This document shows, piece by piece, positions 1 to 11,946 of a DNA stretch of 64,000 nt; the stretch's first letter is position 1, and each line of letters starts with the position of its first letter. Source of the stretch: Lolium rigidum (Eukaryota; Streptophyta; Magnoliopsida; Poales; Poaceae). The notes beneath the pieces are model-generated. The model had not been told where the DNA came from, made no database searches, and saw only the letters and a program-made list of their open reading frames with translations. The DNA lies in NCBI RefSeq assembly GCF_022539505.1, contig NC_061508.1, forward strand, positions 342,997,484-343,061,483. Direction: 5' to 3'. The position numbers and the translations under genes are program-made.

Positions 1-2489
1 CGGGACCCGCTGTCAGGCAGCCCGCGCGGCACTGGACCATGGCTGGGCTGGCCTTGGGCCGTTTTTAAATCCTTGAGCCCATTTAGCTTTCCCGCCGGTC
101 TTTTAATTCAAAATGGATTCAAATAATTCCCAAACAATTTCCTTACAGCACAAACTTTGAATTTAAATAATTCCAATTTGGCTAAACCAAATTTAGTGAA
201 TTTTATGTTGTTGGAGAGCTACTGAAATTCTCTACAACATGCCACTGGCCCCATGGCCAGATTCCTTGTAGAATAAATGTGATAAAAATAACAAGACAGA
301 GACTTTTCCCTATTCAAATAATTCTTAAAAATCAACCGAAATAGATATTAAGTTAATTCCAACTCTAATAGCTCACAATTGACTTACACTAATTGTTTAT
401 GCAATAAAATGGTGTGGTCACTTTGCATAATCATGCCCTAGTTTAATTAATGGATCATTTGACTAGTTTAACTAGTTGATATTGTCCAAAACTATTAAAG
501 TAAATTATGTGGAGTCTTACACTTCATTTAAACTTGTCTCACATGAATTCATGGGATGTTTGGACCCTTGGTTCCAAACTCTCTTATATGAATTACTTGA
601 GATTTAAATCAAATATGAGTTATCTGAATAGTATGAGGTGGTCTACCTCATTTAAATCATTTTCTCAAATGATGATGATGAACATTTGACTTAGGTCAAT
701 ATAAGTTTATACATGATTGTTTGAGAAATTAAATCTTAAGAAGATTTCAATAAGAGGAAATTATTTCTCAAGAACCCTATGGAAACTATCTTTTACATAT
801 AAAATACAAAGAAGTGAATTCTATTTAAACCCCACAACGCATGCACTCTAGTTAATTTATTTGTGTGCATAGAGTAGTTTGTGTGTTATATGTGATGTAT
901 GGAATAGCCATTGAATTACTGAGTAATTATACTCGTATTCAAATTTAGACGGTAGCACCGGAGAGTACGCCGAAGAAGAAGGTTGCTACCAAGAGGAGGA
1001 GGAGGAACAATTTGAGAACTACCAAGGCAAGCTAATATTCTTGCAAAGTGCAAAGCCCCTTGGGGCAAGGCACCATGATTCTTATCTTTTCTTATATGAA
1101 CCTATCCCAAGTTTTTACATTACAAGTTTTTACTTGTTTTCTAAATGAGTTACTTTTATAGTTAACTTTGGTCAAAGCACAAGTTGGATACTAGAGTAGT
1201 GAGTTAGTCTCTTCCAAGCAAAGCAAGATAGCACCCCTCATGATTTAGAGCTAGTGCTAATGAAATAAAACTTGACTACTCTAGATGGGAACAATGTGAT
1301 TTTGAAATGGATTTGAAACCTTGGAATGAAGATGCATTCCATTGAATGATTTATGAAGGTGAATGTGAACAAGAGAAGATGGTGATTTTTGATAAAACAA
1401 TGGTGTTGGTTTGAATGCGATACCTTTCCAATTATTAAGTACCCCCACAATACCTGATTATGGGTAGGGCTTAGCTCGGAAGTTTATGCGTCTTAGTATG
1501 GGTTCCCTCTAAACAAGCGTCATCGGGGTTATGCCGAAAGCTGCCTCTACAACAGAAGGAATGATGAGATATGACGTGAAAAGAGGTGAATGTCCGGCCC
1601 AAGCCCTGTGCAGTTCCCAGGGATATGATGAGATATGCCGAAAGCTGCCTATGGATTGTCTGTCTTCACTGGGAGGCCAAGCTCATGGGGAGAGGTGCTC
1701 ATACTAGGGTATGTAAATGAAAGGTTATGGCTGATGATCCGCGTACTGTGTTACGATGATTCGGGGTAATCCCGACGGATGAAATCAAATGTTGTGGCAC
1801 AAGTGTGCAACCTCTGCAGAGTGTAAACCTATTCGAATAGCCGCGTCCACGGTTACGGACGGTTGGAAAGGCCATACGGTTTCCGATGTCATATCTTTGA
1901 AAATGATGTTGAAAGATGATGGTGAAATGACTTGTGGTGGATTGAATTGAAATCACCACTTGAATGGTGGGAATGACACTAATGTTCCCACTTGAGTTAG
2001 TTAGCACTTGAACAAGCTTTTCTCAAACTTTGTGAACTAAAACTGGCTTTATGCAAAGAAACTAGAGCTTAGCAAACCATACTAGAATGTCTAGCACTTA
2101 CATTAGTATTAGTTTGCGAGTACTCAACGTACTCACGGCTTTGTCCCCGGCTATTCAAATGGCCGGAGTATGAAGATGACTAAGGAGATGACCAGCGAGG
2201 ACGCCTACGACAACTAAGCGCCTTCCGACGTCAAGCGTTGGCCTCGTGGACTAGAGAGTCCTTGTATCTTACGCTTCCGCTATGTTGAACTATGAACTTG
2301 TGTTTGTTTGTTGATCAATAGATCAACTATTCGTGTAATATGGATCATGTGATTCCAATTTGTAAGACTTATGGTTTGTAATGAATGATGATCGTGATAC
2401 TTAACTATTATGCCTCGCAACAACAATATTCCTGGGATTGCGATGTATGACATAATAGGCATTCGGACTTAAAAATCCGGGTATTGACA
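1..2489 (+). repeat. Gypsy A 5' LTR, 3' portion only
   Basis: This stretch repeats 24021-26477 almost base for base; the first 1.85 kb of the LTR, including its TATA box, lies before the window. It ends in TTGACA just before the primer site. Compared with the 3' LTR it is 32 bases longer. Most of the difference is a short extra segment near 1621-1655 that resembles sequence about 80 bases upstream, so it looks like a local duplication. It contains the palindrome cluster (1815-1866) and the GAGTAC hairpin (2118-2134). Confidence 0.93.
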
Positions 2490-2492
2490 AGT

Positions 2493-2505
2493 TGGTATCA
2501 GAGCC
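2493..2505 (+). promoter_or_regulatory. Primer binding site of gypsy A (initiator Met-tRNA type)
   Basis: TGGTATCAGAGCC begins three bases after the LTR end. This is the standard plant PBS complementary to the 3' end of initiator tRNA-Met, where minus-strand DNA synthesis starts. Confidence 0.92.
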
Positions 2506-2717
2506 ATTGTTTGACCTTAGAAGACCTTAGTTAGAATGGGCGTTCTGAAAACCTTAACTTTGAAATCAAATGAAAGAAACTATTTGTGAAAATTTACTAC
2601 ACTCTTGTCTTTGAGACTTTGCCAAAATTTGATGAATCATGTTCTATCTTATTTGAATCAACTTAAAATTTTGCCACACTTTGCACTTTCTAACTTACTC
2701 ATCCAATTCTCTTTCAG

Positions 2718-3521
2718 ATGGAGCCGAATGAACCCATCAACACCAAGTTTTACCAGCTTGGGAACGGAGGGAGCTTGATCTTCGAGCACGACCTCAACGC
2801 CGTCTCTGACTTCCTTGGGCGCCCACACCCCGAGTTTCACGGGGTTCAGCTGGATGACACGCCCGGAGGAGAGTTGTAGTGGGTGATCACTGCCGACTTG
2901 AGGGGCAAGATGGAGCCTCCCACTTCGGAGAGGATCCTCTTCTCCTTCCGTGAGAGCAACTGGCTCGACGGACTCGCACGTGGCCTTCAGGAGGCACTTG
3001 CGCGCCTCTGTGGACAGAACGTGGTGCGCATCCTCGCCTCTCGCTACGCCCACCTTGTGAGGCGTGATGCTGCGGGAGTGCCCATGGAGCTGCAGCCGCA
3101 CCCGGAGTTGAGGCACCATGCTGAGCACCTGGACTTCATGCTCTACCAGACTCAGAAGGACCTCGACGGCTCCCGCGCTTACGCAAACCAGACCCATGCT
3201 CACATCACCGAGCAGGGTGAGGCGATCAAGCTACTCAACAACGACCGCAAGAGCCTTCGCCAGCAGCGTGCCAAGAAGGACGCTACGATTCGTCGCCTTC
3301 GCGCCCGGATCGCGTCACTTGAGGCCACTGTCAAGGCCCAGGAGGATCAGATTCGCCAGCTGGAGGATGACGATGGAGGCATTGACATTCAGGGAGGAGA
3401 CGCCTTCCTGAGCGATGACAACGACTTTGAGGAGGACGAGAACACCGAGGAGGAGGACTACGAGTTCCTGGAGGCAGGACCCGACGACTACGTCCCGATC
3501 GATGTCGATGATGAGGAGTAG
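2718..3521 (+). pseudogene. Gypsy A ORF upstream of gag, acidic coiled-coil protein, one stop
   Basis: Reading from ATG 2718 gives 267 codons interrupted by one TAG at 2877-2879, after which the frame stays open to 3521. The product is not a gag or pol domain I recognise. Residues about 125-215 are rich in Gln, Arg, Leu and Glu in a heptad-like pattern (coiled coil), followed by a strongly acidic tail of Asp/Glu runs. The ATG directly follows a pyrimidine tract ending in CAG, a good 3' splice site, so the natural mRNA may be spliced here. It lies 234 bases before gag. Function unknown; a structural or RNA-packaging role is only a guess. Confidence 0.6.
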
Positions 3522-3755
3522 TTGCACTAGTTCCACTTATAGTAGGTGTGAGTTGTATCCCGTCCCTTGTATCGTAGCATGAGAATGGTTCTTAAAACCA
3601 TTGGAGTATGTGTGTAGTTTGTAATATGTGTTGCATGAATGAATGAATGTTATGTTTGTCATGAAAACATTACAAGTTTTTCAAAGGTTTTTCAAACTTA
3701 ACCAAAATGAACCATAGAATGTTCCCTCTTATCTCATGATCTTCTATATCTTCAG

Positions 3756-5204
3756 ATGGCCCCTCCCAATCGCACCAATGACGCGATGCTGCAACTGCTG
3801 CAAACCAAGCTTGCAGACCGGGAAACCGAGAGAGCCGAACGCCAAGCCAACCTCACCGCCTTGCAGAACATCGCCAACCAAGGCCATGGAAATCATGACC
3901 ACCCCGGATCCAAGCTCAAGAACTTCCAAAACACCAACCCTCCGGTATTTAGCAAGACCGAGGAGCCCCTCGACGCCGACGATTGGCTCTAGACTATGGA
4001 GAACAATCTGGAGGTAGCCGGAGTGGAAGCCAACGAGAAGGTTTTGTTCGCCACTCACTATCTCGCTGGACCAGCCCGCGCGTGGTGGACAAGCACCCGT
4101 GCCATGAACGGAGGTCAATTCATGACTTGGGAGGATTTCAAACTCAAGTTCAGCAAGTACCATGTACCCCCGGGTCTTATCAAGAAGATGAGGGATGAAT
4201 TCCGTGAGCTGAAACAAGGTCGCATGACGGTGGTTGAATACCGCGACAAGTTTCTCACACTTGTCGAGGTATGCCCCTGATGAGACCGACACCGTTGAGA
4301 AGAGGAAGGAGAGATTCCTGAACGGACTGCATGATGAGATGCAGATCGTCCTCGTCAACATCCCCTTCGCCGACCTCGAAGCCCTTGTTGACTCCGCCAT
4401 CCGGATGGAGGGCAAGTTAAACCAAGCCAATGAAAACCGCAAGCGCCGCATGGCGAATCGAGTGGATCAAGCCACCCCCAAAAGTTTCGCCCTAGCTCAA
4501 GCGGAGGTTTCACTCCGAGAAACAACAAGCCACAGATGCAGAACTCTCGCCCCGGTTATCAGAACCGGAGTGGAGGAAACTCCAAGCCAGGAGGCTACAA
4601 CAACAACAACTACTACAACCGCGCTCCACCCCGAGCCCCTAACAACAACAACACCAACACCAACACCGCTCCCAGAACCGGAAGCAATGCCGTTCCCGTT
4701 GCAAACAAGCAGGACAAGACCACTATCACTTGTTATGAGTGTGGTGTAGTGGGGCACTACTCCAACGAGTGTCCCAAGCGTCTTGCCAAGCTCGCTGGCA
4801 ACACCGCTGCACCTGCTCAGCAGCAACGCCGTGTCTCCACCGGCAAGAAGTTTGCCCCCAACAACCCCAACAACCGCAACGGCCGCCTCTACCACATGAA
4901 CGCCGAAGAAGCCCAGGAAGCACCAGATGTTGCACTGGGTATGTTTCTCGTCAACCACATCCCTGCCAGAGTGTTGTTTGATTCCGGAGCATCTCATTCC
5001 TTTGTCACGGAAGACTTTGCATCAACAAGTAAAATTCAACCCCTCAGCTTGAAGCATGTTATGATAGTTCAAATCCCCGGATCAACCACCAAAGCCAGAA
5101 AATTTTGCAAAAATGTGCCAATCAAAATCCATGATGTAGATTTCTTTGCAAATCTAATCATACTTGGAACCAAAGGTTTGGAAGTTGTCCTAGGAATGGA
5201 CTAG
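3756..5204 (+). pseudogene. Gypsy A gag and protease region, decayed
   Basis: Gag starts at ATG 3756, again directly after a CAG acceptor-like sequence. The capsid-type gag domain spans roughly 3930-4430 with the usual ARAWW, W-x-F and E-Y-F signatures. A low-complexity Asn/Arg-rich stretch (4540-4680) precedes a CCHC zinc knuckle at 4731-4772 (C-x2-C-x4-H-x4-C), which binds genomic RNA. The aspartic protease active site DSGAS is at 4980-4994. Damage: TAG at 3990-3992, a shift of frame near 4262, a second compensating shift near 4500-4535, and TAG at 5202-5204 where protease meets RT. The remaining frame is otherwise well preserved, so the damage looks recent. Confidence 0.85.
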
Positions 5205-6097
5205 ATGTCAAAACACAATGGATTGATAGACTGCGCCAAGAAAGCCATAACCATGACTAGCAGCACCGGTATCGTAGTTGAGCACATCTCTGAAAAACTA
5301 CCCATAAAATTTACCTGCAACCAAAGTGTATCCAAGCCAACTCTGGATCAAATCAGGGTTGTTTGTTGCTACCCTGATGTGTTTCCGGATGATCTACCCG
5401 GTATGCCCCCGGATCGGGATATCGAGTTTATCATCGAGTTAATTCCCGGAACTGGACCCATCGCCCAGAGAGCCTACAGCATGAACGCAACCGAGCTTGT
5501 GGAGCTGAAAAAGCAAATAGATGACATGTTAGCCAAAGGTTTGATTAGACCAAGTGCATCCCCCTGGAGATTCCCCGTCTTGTTTGTCGACAAGAAGGAT
5601 GGTGCAAATCGTTTATGCACGGACTATCGTAAGCTTAACGATGTCACCATCAAAAACAAATACCCCTTACCCAAGATTGAAGATTTGTTTGACCAACTCA
5701 CAGGATCCCGAGTTTTCTCCAAGATTGATCTTAGAACTGGATACCACCAACTGAAGATCCGAGCCACCGACATTCCAAAAACTGCCTTTACCACCAGATA
5801 TGGGTTGTATGAGTACAACGTCATGTCGTTTGGACTGACCAATGCCCCCGCTTATTTCATGATTCTCATGAATAAGATCTTCATGAACTTTTTGGACAAG
5901 TTTGTCGTTGTTTTCATCGACGACATCCTCGTCTACTCCAAGTCCGAAGAGGAACATGAACAGCATTTGGAGATTGTCCTAGAAACCCTTAGACAGCACA
6001 AGTTATATGCCAAGTTCAGCAAGTGTGAGTTTTGGCTGGAAGAAGTTGGATTCCTCGGACACATCTTGTCTGCAGGAGGAATTGCCGTAGATCCCGC
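5205..6097 (+). pseudogene. Gypsy A pol, reverse transcriptase (5' part, split by LARD)
   Basis: An open frame continuous with gag-PR encodes most of a Ty3/gypsy reverse transcriptase. The fingers/palm blocks are visible, including the [13 protein letters not shown] block near 5614-5640, the KIDL-R-GYHQ block near 5722-5755 and the catalytic FIDDIL at 5913-5930. The frame is cut at 6097 by insertion of the LARD. The same codon series resumes at 19964 after the duplicated CCCGC, so before that insertion RT and RNase H were contiguous. The RT fragment itself has no internal stop. Confidence 0.92.
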
Positions 6098-8302
6098 TGT
6101 AACACCCCAACTTTTGCAACCTTGTTTAGTTGTCCTTAGTGCAAAAATTAGGGGGAACAAAAACTTTTTCTATAAACTAATTAGATGAATTGCCTTGATT
6201 TGCTTGTGGAGTTTTGTCTTGAGTTACCTCATAGAACAACACCTCTAGTGTTAAAACAACTTAACAACTCACAAATTAAAACACATGAGTGGCCTTGGAA
6301 AATTCATTTCCTTTCCCTGCCAATACATAAAACCCTATGCTTGTTGGTTTCCCTTAAGTATCTCAACTCACATCTTCTAGTCTCAAGAAAAATAGTTAAG
6401 CTATGATCACTCTTGTATTACCTTAACCTCCTCTCTTCAAAACAAATTGAACCTTTTTGACATAAATCACAAAACCCTCTTTTGTTTTGTCCTAAAAATC
6501 TTAGTTCAAAAGATCTTGTCAAAAACCCTCTCCTTTTAAATTTGGCTATGATCACCTTTGATCATGGTATCACAAAAGGGTTTCTAAAATATATTTTTTA
6601 TTTCTGCACAAAGTATTTACCAAATGGTTTACCCTTACTTATGTGGCTTTACAGTTTTATAAAAGCTTTTATATGCAGTCTTGGTTTCCTAAGGAAAATG
6701 GAATGATCCATATTTTATTCTATTTCAACCATATATCTTTGTACTCTTCAAAAATCCTCTCTCATGTCAAAATATTTCAAGTAAGCCTATTTATCTAGTT
6801 TAAATCAAATCAAGGCCATAGGCACCAAACTAAATTTTTAGACTATTTGATTTGTGATCAAATATCCATGGTCATTGCCACTAATACATCTCCATGATCT
6901 ATCCTATATCATCACCTCATTAGCCTCAAGATTTGATGAATTATGACATCATAATCATCCTTGATACCATTTGGTCAATTCCATTAATTCTTTCTTTCCA
7001 AAAATTCTTTTTGAAGGACACCTTTGAATATCAAAATCTCACTCTCCAATTTTACTAAGACCTATGAAGTTATTTTTCTCTTTTGTTTTGTTTAAGAAAG
7101 AGTTTTGGAGATAATATTTCTTCACTTATTCTCTCAACTTTGTTCCTATTTAAATCTTGTTTCCTCCCTCACTTAGCCACTCAAACTTATTTACATAATG
7201 GTTTTTGGTGTGTGCTATCAAGAAAAGAGTGTGAGGAGTAATACCTCACTAGTTTCTCTGAAAATACTATTTATAAAGGTATAATCTTATTTTAAATTTC
7301 ATTTTAACTCAATGCCTTGAAATGATGGTTCTATCATTTCATGCATCACGTTTTTTCTTTTTTTTTAAAAAATAATAAAGATTGTTAAAACTGTGCAATG
7401 CTACATAAGGGCATAACTAGCACAGACACCATTTTTGGATACTTTCAATTTTTTTTTTTATTCTCCAACATGTTCTCGGTTTTGGCTGTATTTGAAAATA
7501 AAGGGCCAACCCATTTGAGAAAATGAATTCCAAATCTTATGGATTAGTGCACCACACCTTCTTCATCTCTGTTCACTAAAAATAAAATAAATACTTCTCG
7601 GGTGCTCAAAACTTGTGAATTCCAAATCAAACCCAACTTTGGGCAATTATTTTAGGCGAAATCCCTTTCTACATATTTTTCATATCAACCTTGCCATTAA
7701 CGTATCTTATCCTACCAATATAACATCCATCTCCCTTCTCTCCAATTCAGAAAAACAAAATAGCACGCGGTGGCTTGTTTTGCTTCCGTAGAGTAAGGGG
7801 AAGAGGAATTGGGCGATGACTAGTTTTGATCCAAAACTTGTACTAACCCTGCCTGCCTCGTGCCACACTTCTGCTAGACCAAAACCTTCTGGGCACACAC
7901 ATCCCTGACATACACCTCACCAGCCATACTTGCCCGTGGCCAACATGGACACGATCACCACGGCCAAATCCCAGGATTTGCGCACGAACCCGAGCTCTAG
8001 CTAGCGAACTCCCTTGGACGCGAGCTTCCTCACGCACGCGCGCCACCCTCCCCTCTGCTGACGCAAGCCTAGCAACGTCACCCGACGCGCTGCCCGTGAC
8101 GTCAGCCTGGGCGCCGCATTCTGTCGAGCACTCTCTGCGCGGTGGCCCTCCGTCGCTCTTCCGGCGTTCCCGCGCGTGGAGGCGCTCCGAAAACCCTAGC
8201 GCGCTTCGGACAGGCTGCCCCGCCGCCGCGCTGGCCAATGGCGAAGCCCTGGACCCGTACACCATCCCGCTGCACTCCGTCCACCATACGCCCGCCCCGG
8301 CC

Positions 8303-8310
8303 TATATAAA
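8303..8310 (+). promoter_or_regulatory. LARD 5' LTR TATA box
   Basis: TATATAAA lies in an otherwise GC-rich block (about 7900-8950) and is followed by a C-rich, A-poor leader with CTCCC/CCACT motifs, as expected for a plant LTR promoter. Transcription would start roughly 30 bases downstream, which makes R/U5 about 3.6 kb long. Confidence 0.7.
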
Positions 8311-11212
8311 CCAACCCCCGCCTCCCCACTTCACCACACTGCTCCCAGAACACTCCACTCCCCTCTCCTTGCCATCAGAACCCTGCTGCGCTGCTCTCTC
8401 CCTCTCGCTCGATGAGGAAAGCCTTTATCTGCCGCCTGGTCACCGAGCGGAGGCAGCGCAAGGTTGCGCTCCAACTCGATCCCCTTCCCTCCTTTGTTTT
8501 TCTTTGTCCGTAAGACTCCCTTTTTGCACGTCCAATCGTCTATCCTAACGTAATTCTTTCTCGCACCCAGAATCGCCGGTAGCCACCGCCGACGACGAAC
8601 GTCTGCGAGCGTCGCCGGAGAAGAGGAGCCGTCGAAGCCATCTCCTGGAGGAGCACCTGCTCGGGTTAGACACCTAGCTGGACCGCCCCGACCCGCTGCC
8701 ATCTCGCCGACCCTCCGCCTTCACCCCAAGGTCCTCCCGGCGAGCTCCCGATCGCCATCGCCGAGCGCGTCCATGCAGCTCCGTCTCGGCGCCAAGCTGT
8801 CCTGCAACCTCGCCGCCGACGGGGAGCCCGCCGACGCGAACGTGAAGAGCAAGCTGAGCCTCCTCCGCAGTCCCGCGTCGTCCCCCTAGCCTCCGAGCGC
8901 CATGGTGAGCTTCCCGACTGTCTCCTTGTTCTGGACGTGAGCTCCGTCGCGTATTCGTGTGTTTGATCAGAACGTGAGCTAGCATAGCTTTTTGCACGGT
9001 TTTTAAAGCAATCCTGCTAGTTTAAGTCTTGTTGCTTCTCATGGGCCGTTAGATTAGGATCAGGGGTAGCATACCCCTTCAGCATTTGTTTTAGGCTGAC
9101 GTGTCTAGCCCAGTTTCAGAGTTTTTTTTTCTTTTTTTTTCTCCACTGCCCGCGGGACAGCAGATAGGCCGGTCTCGTCTCGGCCCACGGACTTGGTCCG
9201 TTTAAATCTTTTTGAGGAAACCTTGTTAGTATTTTAAAACAATCGGAAAACTTATAAAATCCATATCTCCCGAATTATAGAGCCAAATCCAGTAATTTCA
9301 ACTTTCAAAGATCAAAAATTAAAACACCTTTCAAACTCCACTGGTCCCATACCAATGGTATTTTTACATATTATAAATGGTATTTTATTTGTGTGCTATG
9401 GATAGTTTAATTTCGAAATTGGTTATAGAATTATTGGAAACTTTTTTTTTTTTGGTATAAACAAGTTTTTCATATTAAAATTATCTCATTATATACCCTA
9501 GGTTTGATTGTTTTTTTTGTTCACATAAAGTTGTTTTGCTAGTTAAATAAAATCCATGATTAGTTGTTGTCCAAAAATCTATAACTAAAGTTTTAAAATT
9601 TCAAATGTTGTGAAACCACTTGCAAAGCTTTTTGTGAAACCAAAACCAACTCTTTGGAACTAGTGTCATGTTTTATTTCTTGATGTGATGCGTTGATGTA
9701 TTGGTTTGTGATTGTGTGTATGTGTTTTTTTTTTCTTTCGGCGATAGATGCGAACAATTCCGGAAAGAAGAAGAAGTGGATCGGAAGGGGATTTTATTTA
9801 TATTGTTGGAATTATTATTGGATGGAGTCAAAGAAGTCCAGGGAATAACAAGCCAACAAGGCAAGCCATCTTTTGATCTCTGATTCGGTATCTAGTTGGA
9901 TGTCATTTGTTGATATCCAAAGCACCTTGGTTCTATGTGTGTTGTTCTCCTTATTATTGTCATCTATGTATGGTTGCTAGTGGAGTACTCCCTAGTGGTG
10001 ATACTCCACTATTGTCTTTGTGATATTGGGATGCATGGGATCATGGTCATGCTATTCCACTTGGTTATCTTGTATGCTCAACTTGAGCATGTCTCATCTC
10101 AAGATAATGACTTACACCACACCCACCCCCTTTGTAGTATAGAGGCAGCAATGTCATGATCTCGGTATATTCTCAATGTGAGAGGAGTATGCCGTGTACA
10201 CATTGGAGAGTATGTTGGATAGTGATACTCCACTATCTAAGTTGTATTTTTAGCACCACAAATCTGATTGTATAATCCTCCTTGGGTTGTCATAATACAT
10301 GCTTACCTTAAGCAAGTATGATCCACTCCATTAATTTTTTTTTCACCATCTATGGCGTGATGACTTCCATCTCGGCCGTAGTGCAATAGTAGTTCCACTC
10401 ATGAAACTTTAGGTTGGGAACCCCTCAAGGTTTACCTTGTTGTAAATGTTTATGAAAACCTTGGGTGAGGCAAATCTTACCCAAGCGTATGGTTTATGAA
10501 AGGAAAGGATCTTGACAAAGATGGTTGGAAAGAGGAAAGTGTGTGTGACTTGGGTTTTTGAGAAAAACGATACATGGTTCTTTGTATTCGCCCGGAACAA
10601 TTACACAGCGCAACCACATTATCCAAAGTGGGTACGGGCTTAGTTCGACGTCTGTTAAAATTGGCATGAGCACCCTTCACAACTTTCTAGGGAGGGTCAC
10701 GACGACCTCTGACGCCGGGTTGCGCTCTGGAGGAGGCAATACACTGTAGTTGCCTATAGCCGGACGATTGCGAGGGTCTTCCGTCATGGCGCCGGAGATA
10801 CGCTCAAAAGGAGGTATGCTGCCGGGGTGCCGGGAAGGGGTAAGCCCGCAGGGAAGGACTCATGTCAAGGGAGACGGGCGAAGGACTATGACCGATTATC
10901 CGAGCCTCGCATACTTTTGTATGTCGAACCGGGGATGATCCCGGCGGATTTATCGGTTCTTGTGGTGAAAGTGCGCACACTCGCAGAGTTAAAACTATTC
11001 GAATAGCCGCGTCCGCGGTCATGGACGGTTGGGATGGCCGTTACAGAGCTGTGTCGAGTTTTGGTTTTGAAAATGATTTCCAAAGGAAATGCGTGAGTTG
11101 GAAGTACCGGAAGGGTACGGGAAAGATGTGGTGTCGACCACATGGAGATGGTCGAGGGTTTGGAATGTAAATTGGGTTGCTCCCTTCCTAGTGTTTCATG
11201 TAGAGGAACTTT

Positions 11213-11440
11213 TCTTTAACAAAGATATAGAGATGTCATAGGACTTCCCTAGCATTCCCATCAAATGAGATGGCGGTATGCTAACTCTTCTCTAACAAAG
11301 ATATAGAGATGTCATAGGACTTCCCTAGCAATCCCATCAAATGAGATGGTGGTATGCTAACTCTTCTTTAACAAAGATATAGAGATGTCATAGGACCACC
11401 ATAGTGTCCGCATCACTTGAGATGCCGGTATGCTATATCA
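11213..11440 (+). repeat. Three-copy 76-bp tandem repeat in LARD 5' LTR
   Basis: AAAGATATAG recurs at 11221, 11297 and 11373, a constant 76-base period. Copies one and two are nearly identical; copy three diverges in its second half. The same array occurs in the 3' LTR, so it predates this insertion. Confidence 0.9.
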
Positions 11441-11934
11441 ACAAGAGAAACTATTTCTCTTTCACATGCTTTATCCACGAGAGAAACTATTCTTCCTCTC
11501 TTGTCTTCTCTAGTTAGAATTGTTATCACCTTCTTGATGGTTTTGCGAGTACAATTCCAATGTACTCACGGCTTTGTCCCTGGCTATTTACTTGGCCAGA
11601 CTTGGAGGAACACGATGGATGAAGAAAGAGTTGGCGACGTCTATGCGAGCTAGGAACATCTTCCCGCTCGGCTGCCTCGTAGGGTTATGGCGGATGACTT
11701 GGGTACTGCGCTGCTCGAAGTGATGATGCTACTCCGATGTTTAGTTAGACCCTTCGAGGCTATTATGTAAGTATTGGTCAGGTGACCATGTTGTAATTTT
11801 CTTATTCCGCTTTGTAATGGATGGTGTAATTTGATATCGGTTCGGTTATGTGTTCACGGCGCACCGATCATGGGATCGTGAACTGTATACATAACAGGGA
11901 ATTTCGGACAGCTAGTCCGGGGTCCCCACAGAGC

Positions 11935-11946
11935 TGGTATCAGAGC
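11935..11946 (+). promoter_or_regulatory. LARD primer binding site
   Basis: TGGTATCAGAGC starts four bases after the LTR end, the same initiator Met-tRNA-type PBS as gypsy A. Confidence 0.9.

Larger units (their letters stand above)
6098..11930 (+). repeat. LARD 5' LTR (5833 bp)
   Basis: Begins TGTAACACCCC and ends CCCCACA. Layout: AT-rich first 1.8 kb, a GC/CpG-rich block at about 7880-8950 with a TATA box, an AT-rich middle with poly-T tracts, a three-fold 76-bp repeat, then the GAGTAC hairpin about 360 bp from the end. Differences from the 3' LTR are few and partly clustered at 10607-10745, where this copy has T or A at sites that are CpG in the other copy. Short ORFs in the GC-rich block occur in both LTRs and show no recognisable domain. 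Confidence 0.95.

Noticed and set aside
4536..4690. Asn-rich tract as an independent microsatellite (CAA/AAC)
   Set aside because: It is the low-complexity linker of gag just before the zinc knuckle.
8096..8548. 150-codon ORF (and several overlapping ones) in the LARD LTR, duplicated at 16124-16576
   Set aside because: Lies over the GC-rich promoter block, spans the TATA box, occurs in several frames at once, no domain. A compositional ORF.
11213..11440. CRISPR-like spaced repeats
   Set aside because: A 76-bp head-to-tail repeat without spacers, in both LTRs of a plant retrotransposon.
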